From Candidatus Rokubacteria bacterium GWC2_70_16 (GTDB lineage: Bacteria > Methylomirabilota > Methylomirabilia > Rokubacteriales > CSP1-6): DNA of 35,594 nucleotides. Within the stretch, counting starts at the first letter, position 1. Each line of letters starts with the position of its first letter. The stretch spans positions 1-35,594 of the forward strand of contig MGBV01000050.1 of the NCBI GenBank assembly GCA_001788415.1, written 5' to 3'. A model generated the notes under the pieces. That model had not been told where the DNA came from, did no database searches, and saw only the letters and a list, made by a program, of their open reading frames with translations. Position numbers and translations under genes: made by a program. This document shows, in pieces, positions 15,527 to 28,313 of this stretch.

Positions 15527-17047
15527 CTAAAACTCGGATGGCCAGCCAGGCAACAGCACCCGGAATCGAGAGCCCTGGCCCGGCCGGCTCTCGACGGCGA
15601 CGCTGCCGCCATGGGCTTCGGCCAGGGCCTTCACCAGGGCCAGGCCCAGACCGAGGCCCCGGGCGGTGGCCGTGTCCGGGTCCGGGACGCGGACGTACTT
15701 GTCGAAGATCCGCGGCAGCGCCGCCGCGGGAATCCCCACCCCCTCGTCCTCCACTGCCAGCTCGATCATCCGGTCGAGACCCGGAGCGGGCCCGGCCGTG
15801 ACCGTGACCGCGCCCCCTCTGGGGGAGTACTTGACGGCGTTGGAGAGGAGATTCTTCAGCACCCGATCCAGCGCGTCGCGGTCCGCCGCCACCGGGGCCA
15901 GGCCGCCGGCCGGCCCCCAGCGGAAGCGGTGACGCGGGTGGCTCTCGGCGAAGAGCTCCAGGTTCCGCTCCACCATCTCGCCGAGATCCACAGCCTCGCG
16001 CCGCAGCGCCTCGGGGCGCCCCGCCTCGATCCGCGAGAGGTCCAGCAGCTCGGTCACGATCCGCCCGAGCCGCTCGGCCTCGCTGTGGAGGTGGCCGATG
16101 AAGCGGCGGGCCTGCTCCGGCGGCACGCTCCGGGACAGGAGTAGCTCGCTGAAGCCCTGCAGCGCCGTGAGCGGGGTGCGGAGCTCGTGAGACACCACCG
16201 AGAGGAAGTCGGACTTCGCCCGATCCAGCTCGCGCAGCCGCTCGGTCGCGGCCAGGACCTTGTCCTCGAGCTCGAGCGCGAAGCGGCGCTGGAGCAGCAG
16301 CAGCCGCGCATTCTCGATGCCAAGCGCCAGGTGCATCGCCATCTCATGGGCGGCCACGCGCATGCCCGGGGTCAGCTCGCCCCTCCACTCGAGCGCCAGC
16401 GCCCCCACCCTTCCTGCTCCCGAGTCGAGGGGGAGGACCAGGCCACGCCGTGGCGCGGGCCCCGGCGGCTCGGCCTCGCCGAAGCGCTCATCCCCGGCGA
16501 GGTCGCGGCTGGTCACGGGCCCGCCGCCGCGCAGGGTCCATGCCATGGCCGAGCGCGCATCGAGGCGGGCGCCCGGAGGCGCGCTCACCACGGCCGGGCG
16601 GCCTCCCGTGCCGACGACGAGCCCCGCGCGCTCGGCCCCCAGGGCCACCCGCATGCGCTCGGCCACCTCCTCCAGTCGCAAGTCGAGGGGCCCATCGCGC
16701 GCCAGCCCCTGCTGGATCTCGAGGAGCGCCCCCAGTCTCCGGGCCCGGGCGCGGGACTGATCGCGCAGATGCCCCACGACCCAGCCCGAGGCCAGGGGCG
16801 TGGCCAGCGCGACCAGGCCGTCGACGGCGCTGGCGGTGAGCCCGGTGCCCTCGATCCATGGCAGCACCAGCGGGGCCTGGAGGAATCCGGCCAGAAGCCC
16901 CGCGAGGCAGCCGCCGGGCGCCCCCGAGGCGAAGGCCGCCCAGAGCGTGGGGAGGAGGTAGAGATGGCGCAGCGACACCATGGCGCCGTCCCCCGCCCAG
17001 ACGATGACGCCGGTGAGCGCGAGCAGCAGCGAGAGCTGCGCCGTCAC
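15527..17047 (-). CDS. Sensor histidine kinase (TM region, GAF-like region, HisKA, HATPase_c)
   Basis: GTG start at 17047 overlapping upstream stop (GTGA); FLSVVSHELRTPLTALQGFSELLL, LKNLLSNAVKYSPRGG, VEDEGVGIP, GLGLGLALVKALAEAHGG. Confidence 0.93.
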   Translation of the reverse strand: MTAQLSLLLALTGVIVWAGDGAMVSLRHLYLLPTLWAAFASGAPGGCLAGLLAGFLQAPLVLPWIEGTGLTASAVDGLVALATPLASGWVVGHLRDQSRARARRLGALLEIQQGLARDGPLDLRLEEVAERMRVALGAERAGLVVGTGGRPAVVSAPPGARLDARSAMAWTLRGGGPVTSRDLAGDERFGEAEPPGPAPRRGLVLPLDSGAGRVGALALEWRGELTPGMRVAAHEMAMHLALGIENARLLLLQRRFALELEDKVLAATERLRELDRAKSDFLSVVSHELRTPLTALQGFSELLLSRSVPPEQARRFIGHLHSEAERLGRIVTELLDLSRIEAGRPEALRREAVDLGEMVERNLELFAESHPRHRFRWGPAGGLAPVAADRDALDRVLKNLLSNAVKYSPRGGAVTVTAGPAPGLDRMIELAVEDEGVGIPAAALPRIFDKYVRVPDPDTATARGLGLGLALVKALAEAHGGSVAVESRPGQGSRFRVLLPGWPSEF

Positions 17048-17874
17048 CACGCCACGAGCATCCGGTAGGCGGCAAAGAAGGCGAGGCTGGCCAGGTAGCC
17101 GGGCAAGAGGCTCCCGCTCCATGCGCGCAGCGCCGAGGCGCAGAGGCCCAGCGCCGCCAGGTAGAACACGGCGCCCGCCCCGACCTCCACCGTGCGCGGC
17201 AGCCAGGGATCCAGCAGGTAGCGCATGAGCCCCAGGGATGTCGAGGCCACGGCCGCCCCCCAGAATCCCCAGCGATGCCACCAGTGGGAGAAGAGTGCTC
17301 CCCGGAAGAGCCACTCGGCCGAGAGCGCATTGGCTCCCACGTCATAGGCCACGGCGCCGAGGTAGGCGCCGCCACCCGGCAGGCGCACCGCATACCCGAG
17401 GGTCTGAGAGGTGGAGACCAGGAGATGGCCGCCGAGGAAGGCCCCGGAGGCCAGCCCCAGGAGGAGGCTGCGGGGGTTCTCCGGGACCAGGAGCCCGATC
17501 CGCCGGAGCGCGGGATGATGACTGCCCTCCCAGACCAGCATGAGGGGCAGCAGGGCATGGCTGGCGCTCCCCCAGGCGCCGAGGCGGCTCAACGCGAAGG
17601 CCCCCAGCAGCGCTGCCGCCAGACGCAGCGCGGGGCCCTGCCATCCCGGCTGGCCGCCGAGTGCGATGATCCAGCCCAGGGCGATGAGCCCGCCGTGCAC
17701 CGCCGCGCCCTGCAGGGGGCGCCCGAGGGCTCCCAGCGCTTCGCTCCTGAGCTCCAGCCAGCGGCCCAGGGCCACCAGCACGAGCATCGCCACCGCGACC
17801 GCGAGAAGGGGCCGCAAGAGCGGCCGGCGCACCGTGTGGGCCTCGGCCTCAAACGGGGCGTGCAGGAGGCGCAT
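17044..17874 (-). CDS. Polytopic membrane protein, degenerate CPBP (Abi/CAAX protease)-like
   Basis: ~276 aa with many hydrophobic segments; ALSAEWLFRGALFSHWWHRWGFWGAAVASTSLGLMRYLL resembles the CPBP EExxxRG...FxxxH core with substitutions. Confidence 0.6.
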   Translation of the reverse strand: MRLLHAPFEAEAHTVRRPLLRPLLAVAVAMLVLVALGRWLELRSEALGALGRPLQGAAVHGGLIALGWIIALGGQPGWQGPALRLAAALLGAFALSRLGAWGSASHALLPLMLVWEGSHHPALRRIGLLVPENPRSLLLGLASGAFLGGHLLVSTSQTLGYAVRLPGGGAYLGAVAYDVGANALSAEWLFRGALFSHWWHRWGFWGAAVASTSLGLMRYLLDPWLPRTVEVGAGAVFYLAALGLCASALRAWSGSLLPGYLASLAFFAAYRMLVAW

Positions 17875-18604
17875 CGCCCACGAGATCCACGAAGAGCGTG
17901 ACGAGATCTGCGTCCAGCGTGCGGCTGGATTCGCGCCGGAGCCGCCCCAGCGCAGCCTCATGAGCGAGGCCCGGCCGGTACGGCCGGTCCGAGGTGAGGG
18001 CGTCGTACACATCCGCCACGGCGACGATCCGGGCGCCCAGTGGAATGCCGGCTCCCGAGAGCCCGTCGGGGTACCCCGAGCCGTCCTGCCGCTCGTGATG
18101 GTGGCGGACGATGCTCGTCCCCTCCACGAAGAACTCGAGCGGGGCGAGGATGCGCGCGCCGGTCAGCGGGTGCTCGCGCATGATCTCCCACTCCGCCGCC
18201 GTGAGGGGGCCCGGCTTTCTCAGCACCACTTCAGGAATGCCGATCTTCCCCAGATCGTGGAGCCGCGCGGCCTGGGCCACCAGCTCGGCCACGGGCGCGG
18301 GGAGCCCCGCCGACAGCGCCAGCGAGCGGCCCAGCGCCGCCACGCGCTCGGAGTGGCCCCGCGTGTACGGGTCTCTCGCTTCCAGCGCATGGGCCAGGGC
18401 CTGGAGGCTGTGAAGGAAGACGCGCTCGACCCGCCCATGCGTCCGCTTGAGGTCCTCCGCGTACCTGAGCGTCTGGCGATGCGCCGCCCGCAGTCGCGCG
18501 TTGGCCTGGCCCAGCTCGCGCTCGCGGGCCCGCGAGGCCTGGTGCAGGGCCTTGAGGTCCCGGGCATAGGACAGCGCCTGGGCCAGCGCTACATGTCCGG
18601 CCAT
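17849..18604 (-). CDS. HD-GYP domain protein (predicted c-di-GMP phosphodiesterase)
   Basis: RDPYTRGHSERV, RLHDLGKIGIPEVVL, HHHERQDGSGYPDGLSG, VADVYDALTSDRPYR; all HD-GYP signature motifs present. Confidence 0.95.
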   Translation of the reverse strand: MAGHVALAQALSYARDLKALHQASRARERELGQANARLRAAHRQTLRYAEDLKRTHGRVERVFLHSLQALAHALEARDPYTRGHSERVAALGRSLALSAGLPAPVAELVAQAARLHDLGKIGIPEVVLRKPGPLTAAEWEIMREHPLTGARILAPLEFFVEGTSIVRHHHERQDGSGYPDGLSGAGIPLGARIVAVADVYDALTSDRPYRPGLAHEAALGRLRRESSRTLDADLVTLFVDLVGDAPPARPV

Positions 18605-18975
18605 GCCACCGCCTCCGGCAGGAGCGATCGAACCAGGGAGAAGAGCGCCAGCGGGGAGAAGGGCTTGGTCAGGTATCCATCGGCCCCTGCCGCCAGTCCC
18701 AGGGCGCGATCGGCCTCCTGGCTGGCCGCGGTGAGCATGACGATGCGGCTGCCGGCCAGCGCCGGATCCTGTCGCAGGAGCCGGCAGAGGGCGAGGCCGT
18801 CGAGGTCGGGCATCCGCACGTCCAGGAAGCAGAGCTCAGGCCTGACGGCCTGGGCCAGACGCAGGGCCTCGAGGCCGCCCCTGGCCTCCACCACGCGCAC
18901 CTGGTCATCTTCCAGGGTGAAGCGGATCAGCTCGAGGATCGGGGGCTCGTCGTCCGCCACGAGGATGGTGGTCAT
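18589..18975 (-). CDS. Single-domain response regulator (REC)
   Basis: TTILVADDEPPILELIRFTLE...LCFLDVRMPDLDGL...IVMLTAASQ...GADGYLTKPFSPLAL. Confidence 0.95.
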   Translation of the reverse strand: MTTILVADDEPPILELIRFTLEDDQVRVVEARGGLEALRLAQAVRPELCFLDVRMPDLDGLALCRLLRQDPALAGSRIVMLTAASQEADRALGLAAGADGYLTKPFSPLALFSLVRSLLPEAVAWPDM

Positions 18976-18988
18976 GCGGAGCCGAGAG

Positions 18989-19004
18989 AGCGAAGAGCAT
19001 GCCA
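18989..19004 (-). promoter_or_regulatory. Possible sigma-54-type promoter upstream of REC gene
   Basis: Minus strand TGGCATGCTCTTCGCT; GG-N10-GC, 2 mismatches to consensus; very close to ATG 18975. Confidence 0.35.
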
Positions 19005-19070
19005 GTCCCGTGGCGCAGGGAAATCAGTGGATTACAGCAAGGGACGGCCGCGGACTGCCTGGTGGGCTGT

Positions 19071-19096
19071 GCAGTGCATCGCCCGGGCTGCACTGC
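19071..19096. terminator. Hairpin downstream of atpC
   Basis: GCAGTGCA...TGCACTGC, 8-bp perfect stem, 10-nt loop, ~50 nt past the atpC stop; no U-tract. Confidence 0.35.
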
Positions 19097-19147
19097 CGGC
19101 TGGGCAGGGCCGGGCCCCGAGGGGCTGGCTCCGCCCCCAGCCGCCTG

Positions 19148-19575
19148 CTACCCGCGGCCGGCGCGGCCGGCGACCTGCAGCCGCGCCAGGGCGCGCGCCA
19201 GGGCCGCCACGGCGCGGGCATAGTCGATCTCGCTCTCGGCCGCCTGCGACCGCCCGGACGGGGGCTTCCCCGCCAGCCGCTGCTCGGCCCGCTGGCGCGC
19301 CCGCTCGGCGCGCTCGCGGTCGATCTCCTCGGGCCGCTCCGCAGCCTCGGCGAGGATCATCACGCGGTCGCCCTGGACTTCAGCGAAGCCGCCGATCACG
19401 GTCAGGTAGGCGTCCTCCCGGCCGTGGCGGTAGCTCACCTCGCCGGCGCCCAGCGTGGTGAGGAAGGGGGCATGCCCCGGGAGCACGCCGAAATACCCCT
19501 CGCTCCCCGGGGCCACCACCTCGTCCACCTCGGTGGAGACGAGCTGGCGCGCGGGTGTGGCCAGCTCGAGGCGCA

Positions 19576-19576
<1 letters not shown>
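19148..19576 (-). CDS. atpC: F1Fo ATP synthase subunit epsilon
   Basis: GTG start; RLELATPARQLVSTEVDEVVAPGSEGYFGVLPGHAPFLTTLGAGEVSYR. Confidence 0.96.
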
Positions 19577-23534
<3,958 letters not shown>

Positions 23535-23537
23535 GTG

Positions 23538-24083
23538 CTATCCCCTTGCCAGGCGCTCGCGCATCCGCTCGAGCTGCCCGTCGAGAGTGCCGTCGAGAAT
23601 GAGACTGCCCACCTGGGCCACGAAGCCACCCAGGAGCGAGGCATCCACGCGCTCCTCGAGCATGACGTGCTTGCCCAGCGCGCGCTGGAGCCCCCCCGCG
23701 AGCCGCCGCCGCTCGTCGTCCGTGAGGGCCAGGGCGCTGCGCACCGTGGCGCGGACGCGCCCCGCCGCCTCGTCCACGAGCGCGCGGTAGGCCTCCACGA
23801 TCTCCCCCAGGTGGTCCATGCGTCCCCGGGCCGCCACCAGGCCCGCCAGGTCCTGCACCGACTTGCCGCATCCGGCCCGCTCGGCGACGGCGACGGCCAC
23901 GGCCCGGCGCTCGCTGGGCTTGACCCAGGGGCGCTGGAGCGCGGCCGCGAGCTCGGGGCTCTGCCGGACGGCGTCCTGGAACTGCTCGAGCTCGCTGGCC
24001 GCGGCCTCCGCCGTCCCCGCCTCGCTTGTCAGCATGAACAGGGCCTTGGCGTAGCGTCCCGCCGTGGCTTGACGCCCCTTCAT
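23538..24083 (-). CDS. atpH: F1Fo ATP synthase subunit delta
   Basis: RYAKALFMLTSEAG...; C-terminal LLGGFVAQVGSLILDGTLDGQLERMRERL. Confidence 0.95.
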   Translation of the reverse strand: MKGRQATAGRYAKALFMLTSEAGTAEAAASELEQFQDAVRQSPELAAALQRPWVKPSERRAVAVAVAERAGCGKSVQDLAGLVAARGRMDHLGEIVEAYRALVDEAAGRVRATVRSALALTDDERRRLAGGLQRALGKHVMLEERVDASLLGGFVAQVGSLILDGTLDGQLERMRERLARG

Positions 24084-24096
24084 CGGGCCTCCCGCC

Positions 24097-24663
24097 TCAT
24101 CCCACGCGCTCCATCTTGGCCAGCGCCTCCTCGATGATCTTCCTGTGGTCCTCGTCGCGGAGGGTCCTCTTGATCAGCCGCTCGGCGACGGCGACCGCCA
24201 GGTCACCCACCTCCTGGCGCAGCTCTTGACGGGCGCGGCGGATGTCCTGTTCCGTCTCGGCGCGGGCGCCCTCCACGAGCCTGGCGGCCTCGGCGCGCGC
24301 CGCCTCCACGAGCCTGCGCTGCTCTTCGGCCGCCTCGTGAAGCGCCGTGGCCCGGATGGCCTGGGCCTCGGCATGCGCCGCCTGGACCCTCGCCGCATGC
24401 TCCGCCCGCTGCGCCTGCGCCTCGGCGCGCGCGGCCTGGGCCTCGTCGAGCGACTTCTTGATGGCCTGTGATCGCTCCTCCATCTTGGCGAGGAGGGGAC
24501 GGTACAGGATCTTGCTCAGGATGAACAGGAGGAGAAGGAAGTTGATGGCCTGGATGATGAGGGACTTGTCCAGGTTGATGAGCCCCCCCTCCCCGCCGGC
24601 AGCGGCGGCGATGCGGGGCAGCAGAGCCACGAGGAGCACAGCAATCCCAAAGACTCGGCGCAT
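24097..24663 (-). CDS. atpF: F1Fo ATP synthase subunit b
   Basis: MRRVFGIAVLLVALLPRIAAAAGGEGGLINLDKSLIIQAINFLLLLFILSKILYRPLLAKMEERSQAIKKSLDEAQAAR... Confidence 0.93.
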   Translation of the reverse strand: MRRVFGIAVLLVALLPRIAAAAGGEGGLINLDKSLIIQAINFLLLLFILSKILYRPLLAKMEERSQAIKKSLDEAQAARAEAQAQRAEHAARVQAAHAEAQAIRATALHEAAEEQRRLVEAARAEAARLVEGARAETEQDIRRARQELRQEVGDLAVAVAERLIKRTLRDEDHRKIIEEALAKMERVG

Positions 24664-24713
24664 CGTGAATTCTCCGGCTGTGAGGCGTTGTGAATTTTGG
24701 GACAAACGCTAAC

Positions 24714-24743
24714 TTAGTAACACGCCGCCGCGAAAACTGTCAA
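24714..24743 (-). promoter_or_regulatory. Candidate promoter of the atp operon
   Basis: Minus strand TTGACA (24738-24743), 18-nt spacer, TACTAA (24714-24719); -35 overlaps the mnmA stop codon. Confidence 0.5.
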
Positions 24744-25855
24744 GCCGAACCCGGAGATACCCGGGCGATGACCCCGCCCCCGACCACGAGATCCCCCTGG
24801 TAGAAGACCACCGACTGCCCCGGGCTCACCGCGCGCTGCGGGGTGGCGAAGCGCACCTCGACTGACCGCTCGCTCCCCTCCCGGGGCGGCGCCGGGTGAA
24901 GCCTAGCAGGAACCGGCCGGTGGCTGTGGCGGATCTTCGCGGTCACCGGCAGCGGCCCGTCCAGCGACTCGACGGCGATGAGGTTCACCTGCTCGGCCCG
25001 GAGCCAATCGGTTTCCACCTCCTCGGTCGGGCCCACCACCACCGCGTTCCGCGCCGGATCGAGCGCCGTCACATACAGGGGGCGGGCGCCGGAGAGGCCG
25101 AGCCCCCGGCGCTGCCCCACGGTGAAGTTCGCCAGTCCGGCGTGGCGGCCCACGACAGTCCCCCGACCGTCGAGGATGGGCCCGGGTCGGAAGGCGGCGG
25201 GGTCTCGGCGCCGCAGGAAGCCGCGGTAGTCGCCATCCGGGACGAAGCAGATCTCCTGGCTGTCGGGCGTGTCGGCGGAGACGAGCCCCAGCGCCCGGGC
25301 CTTGTCGCGGACGGCCGCCTTGCTCATCTCGCCCACGGGGAACCGTGCCGCCGCGAGCTGTGACTGGGTCAGTGGCCAGAGGAAATCCGACTGGTCCTTC
25401 CGCTCATCCCGCCCGCGCCACAGGAGCATTCGCCCCGTGCGCTCCTGCCGGCTGATCCGCGCGTAGTGGCCGGTGGCGACGGCCGCCGCATCCCAGGCGC
25501 GCGCGCGGTGGAGGAGCGAGCCGAACTTCACCTTCTGATTGCAGACCACGCACGGGACGGGCGTCCGCCCCGCCGCGTACTCGCGCGCGAACTGCTCCAC
25601 GACGGTCTCGTCGAACTCGCGCTCGCTGTTGAGCAGATAGTGCGCGATGCCGAGGCGGCGCGCCACCTCGCGCGCGTCGTGCACCGCCTCGGGAGAGCAG
25701 CAGCTGCCGAATCGCTGCGCCGCCTCGGCCGGCTCCCGCCACGGCCAGACCCGGAGCGTGACGCCCACGACCTCGTGCCCCTGCTCCACCAGGAGCGCGG
25801 CGGCGACGGAGGAGTCGACGCCTCCGCTCATCCCCACGACGATGCGTTCGGCCAT
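24740..25855 (-). CDS. mnmA: tRNA 2-thiouridine(34) synthase MnmA
   Basis: IVVGMSGGVDSSVAAALLVEQGHEVVGVTL; PCVVCNQKVKFGSLL; TPDSQEICFVPDGDYRGFL. Confidence 0.97.
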   Translation of the reverse strand: MAERIVVGMSGGVDSSVAAALLVEQGHEVVGVTLRVWPWREPAEAAQRFGSCCSPEAVHDAREVARRLGIAHYLLNSEREFDETVVEQFAREYAAGRTPVPCVVCNQKVKFGSLLHRARAWDAAAVATGHYARISRQERTGRMLLWRGRDERKDQSDFLWPLTQSQLAAARFPVGEMSKAAVRDKARALGLVSADTPDSQEICFVPDGDYRGFLRRRDPAAFRPGPILDGRGTVVGRHAGLANFTVGQRRGLGLSGARPLYVTALDPARNAVVVGPTEEVETDWLRAEQVNLIAVESLDGPLPVTAKIRHSHRPVPARLHPAPPREGSERSVEVRFATPQRAVSPGQSVVFYQGDLVVGGGVIARVSPGSA

Positions 25856-25872
25856 GCCCGGCTCGCGCGCCG

Positions 25873-26739
25873 TCAGCTCCGGCGCGCCGTGAGCCGCTCG
25901 CTGAGCCGATCGAGGTCCTCTCTGGACGCGTAGGCGATCTCGATGCGTCCGCGACGCTCGGTGCCGATCAAGCGCACGCGCGTCACCAGCGCCTCGCGCA
26001 GCGCGTCCTCGAGGGCGCCCAGCTCGGCCGAGCGCCTCACCGGTCGCCGCGGGAGGAGGCGGCGCTTGCGCTGGACGTCCTCTTCCGTGGCCCTCACGGA
26101 CCAGGAATGGGCCAGGATCTCTTCCCTCAGCCTGAGCTGATCCGCTGCCGACTCGAGCGAGAGGAGCGCGCGGGCATGGCCCATGGTCAGCCGCCCGGCG
26201 CGGAGATCGGCCTGGATGGACTCCGGGAGCCTGAGCAGCCTCAGGCAGTTGGCGATGCTGCTCCGATCCTTGCCGACTCGCTCGGCCAGCTCCTCCTGCG
26301 TCCAGGCGAACTGTGCCAGGAGCCTCTGATAGGCCTCCGCCTCCTCCATCGGGTTCAGGTCCTCGCGCAGGAGGTTCTCGATCAGGGCCAGCTCGAGGCT
26401 CTGGGAGTCCGTGGCCTCGCGCAACACCGCGGGGATACTCTGCAGCCCCGCCAGCTTGGCTGCCCGCCAGCGCCGCTCTCCCACGATCAGCTGATATCCC
26501 TGGCCCGTGGCTCGGACGACTATTGGCTGTATGACTCCCGACTGGCGCATTGAGGAGGCCAGCTCGTTCAACGTGCTGATTTCAAAGGTTTTTCTGGGTT
26601 GTTGGGGGTTTGGGGCTATGGCGTCTATCGGGATCTCCTGTATGCCCCCTCCAGCCGGCGCCGTTGCCGGTAGCGGATTAGGGTCAGATGGAGCCAGGAG
26701 AGCGCCCAGACCGCGGCCAAGCCCATGCTTGCTAGCCAT
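25873..26739 (-). CDS. parB: Chromosome partitioning protein ParB
   Basis: KHGLGRGLGALL; IPIDAIAPNPQQPRKTF; YQLIVGERRWRAAKLAGL; VGKDRSSIANCLRLLRLP; LTMGHARALL. Confidence 0.98.
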   Translation of the reverse strand: MASKHGLGRGLGALLAPSDPNPLPATAPAGGGIQEIPIDAIAPNPQQPRKTFEISTLNELASSMRQSGVIQPIVVRATGQGYQLIVGERRWRAAKLAGLQSIPAVLREATDSQSLELALIENLLREDLNPMEEAEAYQRLLAQFAWTQEELAERVGKDRSSIANCLRLLRLPESIQADLRAGRLTMGHARALLSLESAADQLRLREEILAHSWSVRATEEDVQRKRRLLPRRPVRRSAELGALEDALREALVTRVRLIGTERRGRIEIAYASREDLDRLSERLTARRS

Positions 26740-27493
26740 GTGAGAGCACCTCCCTCGTCAACTCGAGATAGGCTACCGACCCCGCTGACCTCATGTCGTG
26801 GAGGAAAACAGGCCGCCCGTGACTCGGCGCCTCCGTCAGCCGCACATTCCGGGGGATCACGGTGGCCATCGTCTCCCCCCCGAGATGCTGCTTCACCTCG
26901 TCCCTCACCTGGGCGGACAGGCTCGTCCTCCCGTCGAACATCGTGAAGACGATCCCCTCGACCCTGAGGCCGGGATTGAGCCTTTCGCGGATCACCTTGA
27001 TGGTCCGGAGCAGATGGGCCAGCCCCTCCATGGCGTAATACTCGCACTGCAGTGGGATCAGCACCGAGTCCGCGGCGGTGAGCGCATTGAGCGTGAGGAG
27101 CCCCAGCGACGGCGGGCAGTCGATCATCACATAGCTGAACGAGGCCTTGATTCGATCGACGGCGGCCTTGAGCCGCCTCTCCCTGTCCGCGCTCGCGACC
27201 AGCTCCAGCTCGGCGCCGACGAGGTCGATGTCCGAGGGAATGAGGGAGAGGAAAGGCAACTCGGTGGCGAGCACCGCCTTCTCGATGGGCCAGCCGTCGA
27301 GCAGAACGTCGTAGATAGTGTGCTCGAGGCCGGATTTATCAACGCCGAGGCCAGTCGTGGCATTACCCTGCGGGTCGAGGTCGACGAGGAGAGTGGCCTT
27401 GTTCGCCAGCGCGAGACCAGCGGCGAGGTTGACAGCTGTCGTGGTCTTGCCCACGCCACCCTTCTGGTTCACAACCGCGATGGCCCGGCTCAC
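26732..27493 (-). CDS. parA: Chromosome partitioning ATPase ParA (Soj)
   Basis: SRAIAVVNQKGGVGKTTTAVNLAAGLA, DLDPQGNATTGLG, IDCPPSLGLLTLNAL; GTG start at 27493 preceded by GGGGGG. Confidence 0.97.
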   Translation of the reverse strand: MSRAIAVVNQKGGVGKTTTAVNLAAGLALANKATLLVDLDPQGNATTGLGVDKSGLEHTIYDVLLDGWPIEKAVLATELPFLSLIPSDIDLVGAELELVASADRERRLKAAVDRIKASFSYVMIDCPPSLGLLTLNALTAADSVLIPLQCEYYAMEGLAHLLRTIKVIRERLNPGLRVEGIVFTMFDGRTSLSAQVRDEVKQHLGGETMATVIPRNVRLTEAPSHGRPVFLHDMRSAGSVAYLELTREVLSHG

Positions 27494-27502
27494 TGCCCCC
27501 CC

Positions 27503-27526
27503 TTGGCGTTCCACGTGGAACGCCAA
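27503..27526. promoter_or_regulatory. parS: parS site 1 within a 24-bp perfect palindrome
   Basis: TTGGCGTTCCACGTGGAACGCCAA; core GTTCCACGTGGAAC (27508-27521) matches chromosomal parS consensus TGTTNCACGTGNAACA apart from the outermost bases. Confidence 0.9.
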
Positions 27527-27533
27527 CTGCCTC

Positions 27534-27548
27534 GTTCCACGTGGAACA
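27534..27548. promoter_or_regulatory. parS: parS site 2
   Basis: GTTCCACGTGGAACA, 26 bp centre-to-centre from site 1. Confidence 0.92.
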
Positions 27549-27571
27549 CTACGACAGAACGGGGGTTGAAA

Positions 27572-28234
27572 TCAACCTGGCCTGACAGACACGAGGAAGG
27601 TCCGTTTCAGCCCCAGCGCCGGGTAGGGGATAACCCGAAACTCCGCCGCCACTCCCACAGGCAGGGCCTTCCGCTGAATTCCTGGAGGCGGGCCCGAAGC
27701 AATCAGGAGCCCTCCAGGCATGAGGTATGGGGCCGCCAGGCCGATGAGCTCAGTCGGCGGAGCCATGGCTCTCGAGACGACCGCATCGAATGCCCCAGCG
27801 AGGTCGGGATGCTCTGACAGAACCGCCTCGGCCCTGCCGTGGAAGATCTCGACGTCCGCGAGCCCCAGCTCTCGCTTGACAGTCGAGAGGAAGGAAACGC
27901 GCTTGCGCCGCGCCTCGACAAGCGTCAGGCGGATTCCTTCATCCGCGATCCTCAACGGCAACCCGGGGATTCCGGCTCCCGTCCCTATATCGGCAACCCT
28001 GATCGGCCGCCTGCCAGGCAGGAGGGGGAGGAACAGCAAGGCGTCCTGGAACAGGCCCTTGACCATCGCCGTCGGAGTCCGGAGGGCGGTCAGATCAAGG
28101 GCCTTGTTCCAGACGATCAAGAGCTCGAGGTACCGGGAAAATCTCTGGCGCTGCCCCGTCGATGCCGGATGGCCCGTCAGAGCGGCGATGGCAGAGGCCA
28201 ATTCCTCCACCGGCTCCCGCGCCTTTCGGGACAC
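27572..28234 (-). CDS. rsmG: 16S rRNA (guanine(527)-N(7))-methyltransferase RsmG
   Basis: YLELLIVWNKALDLTALRTPTAMVKGLFQDALLFLPLLPGRRPIRVADIGTGAGIPGLPLRIA...; VVSRAMAPPTELIGLAAPYLMPGG. Start codon tentative (GTG 28234). Confidence 0.93.
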   Translation of the reverse strand: MSRKAREPVEELASAIAALTGHPASTGQRQRFSRYLELLIVWNKALDLTALRTPTAMVKGLFQDALLFLPLLPGRRPIRVADIGTGAGIPGLPLRIADEGIRLTLVEARRKRVSFLSTVKRELGLADVEIFHGRAEAVLSEHPDLAGAFDAVVSRAMAPPTELIGLAAPYLMPGGLLIASGPPPGIQRKALPVGVAAEFRVIPYPALGLKRTFLVSVRPG

Positions 28235-28313
28235 GATCAGTTGCTGCCGGGGGGAGCGGACCCTCGGTCTCCGGGGCTGGCAGGCAGGGGATACTCCGGG
28301 CTCGACGCCCTCG

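Noticed and set aside
19110-19150. GC-rich inverted repeat GGCTGG...CCAGCC after atpC as an intrinsic terminator
   Set aside because: No U-tract and such GC repeats are frequent in this sequence; only the more regular 19071-19096 stem was listed, at low confidence.
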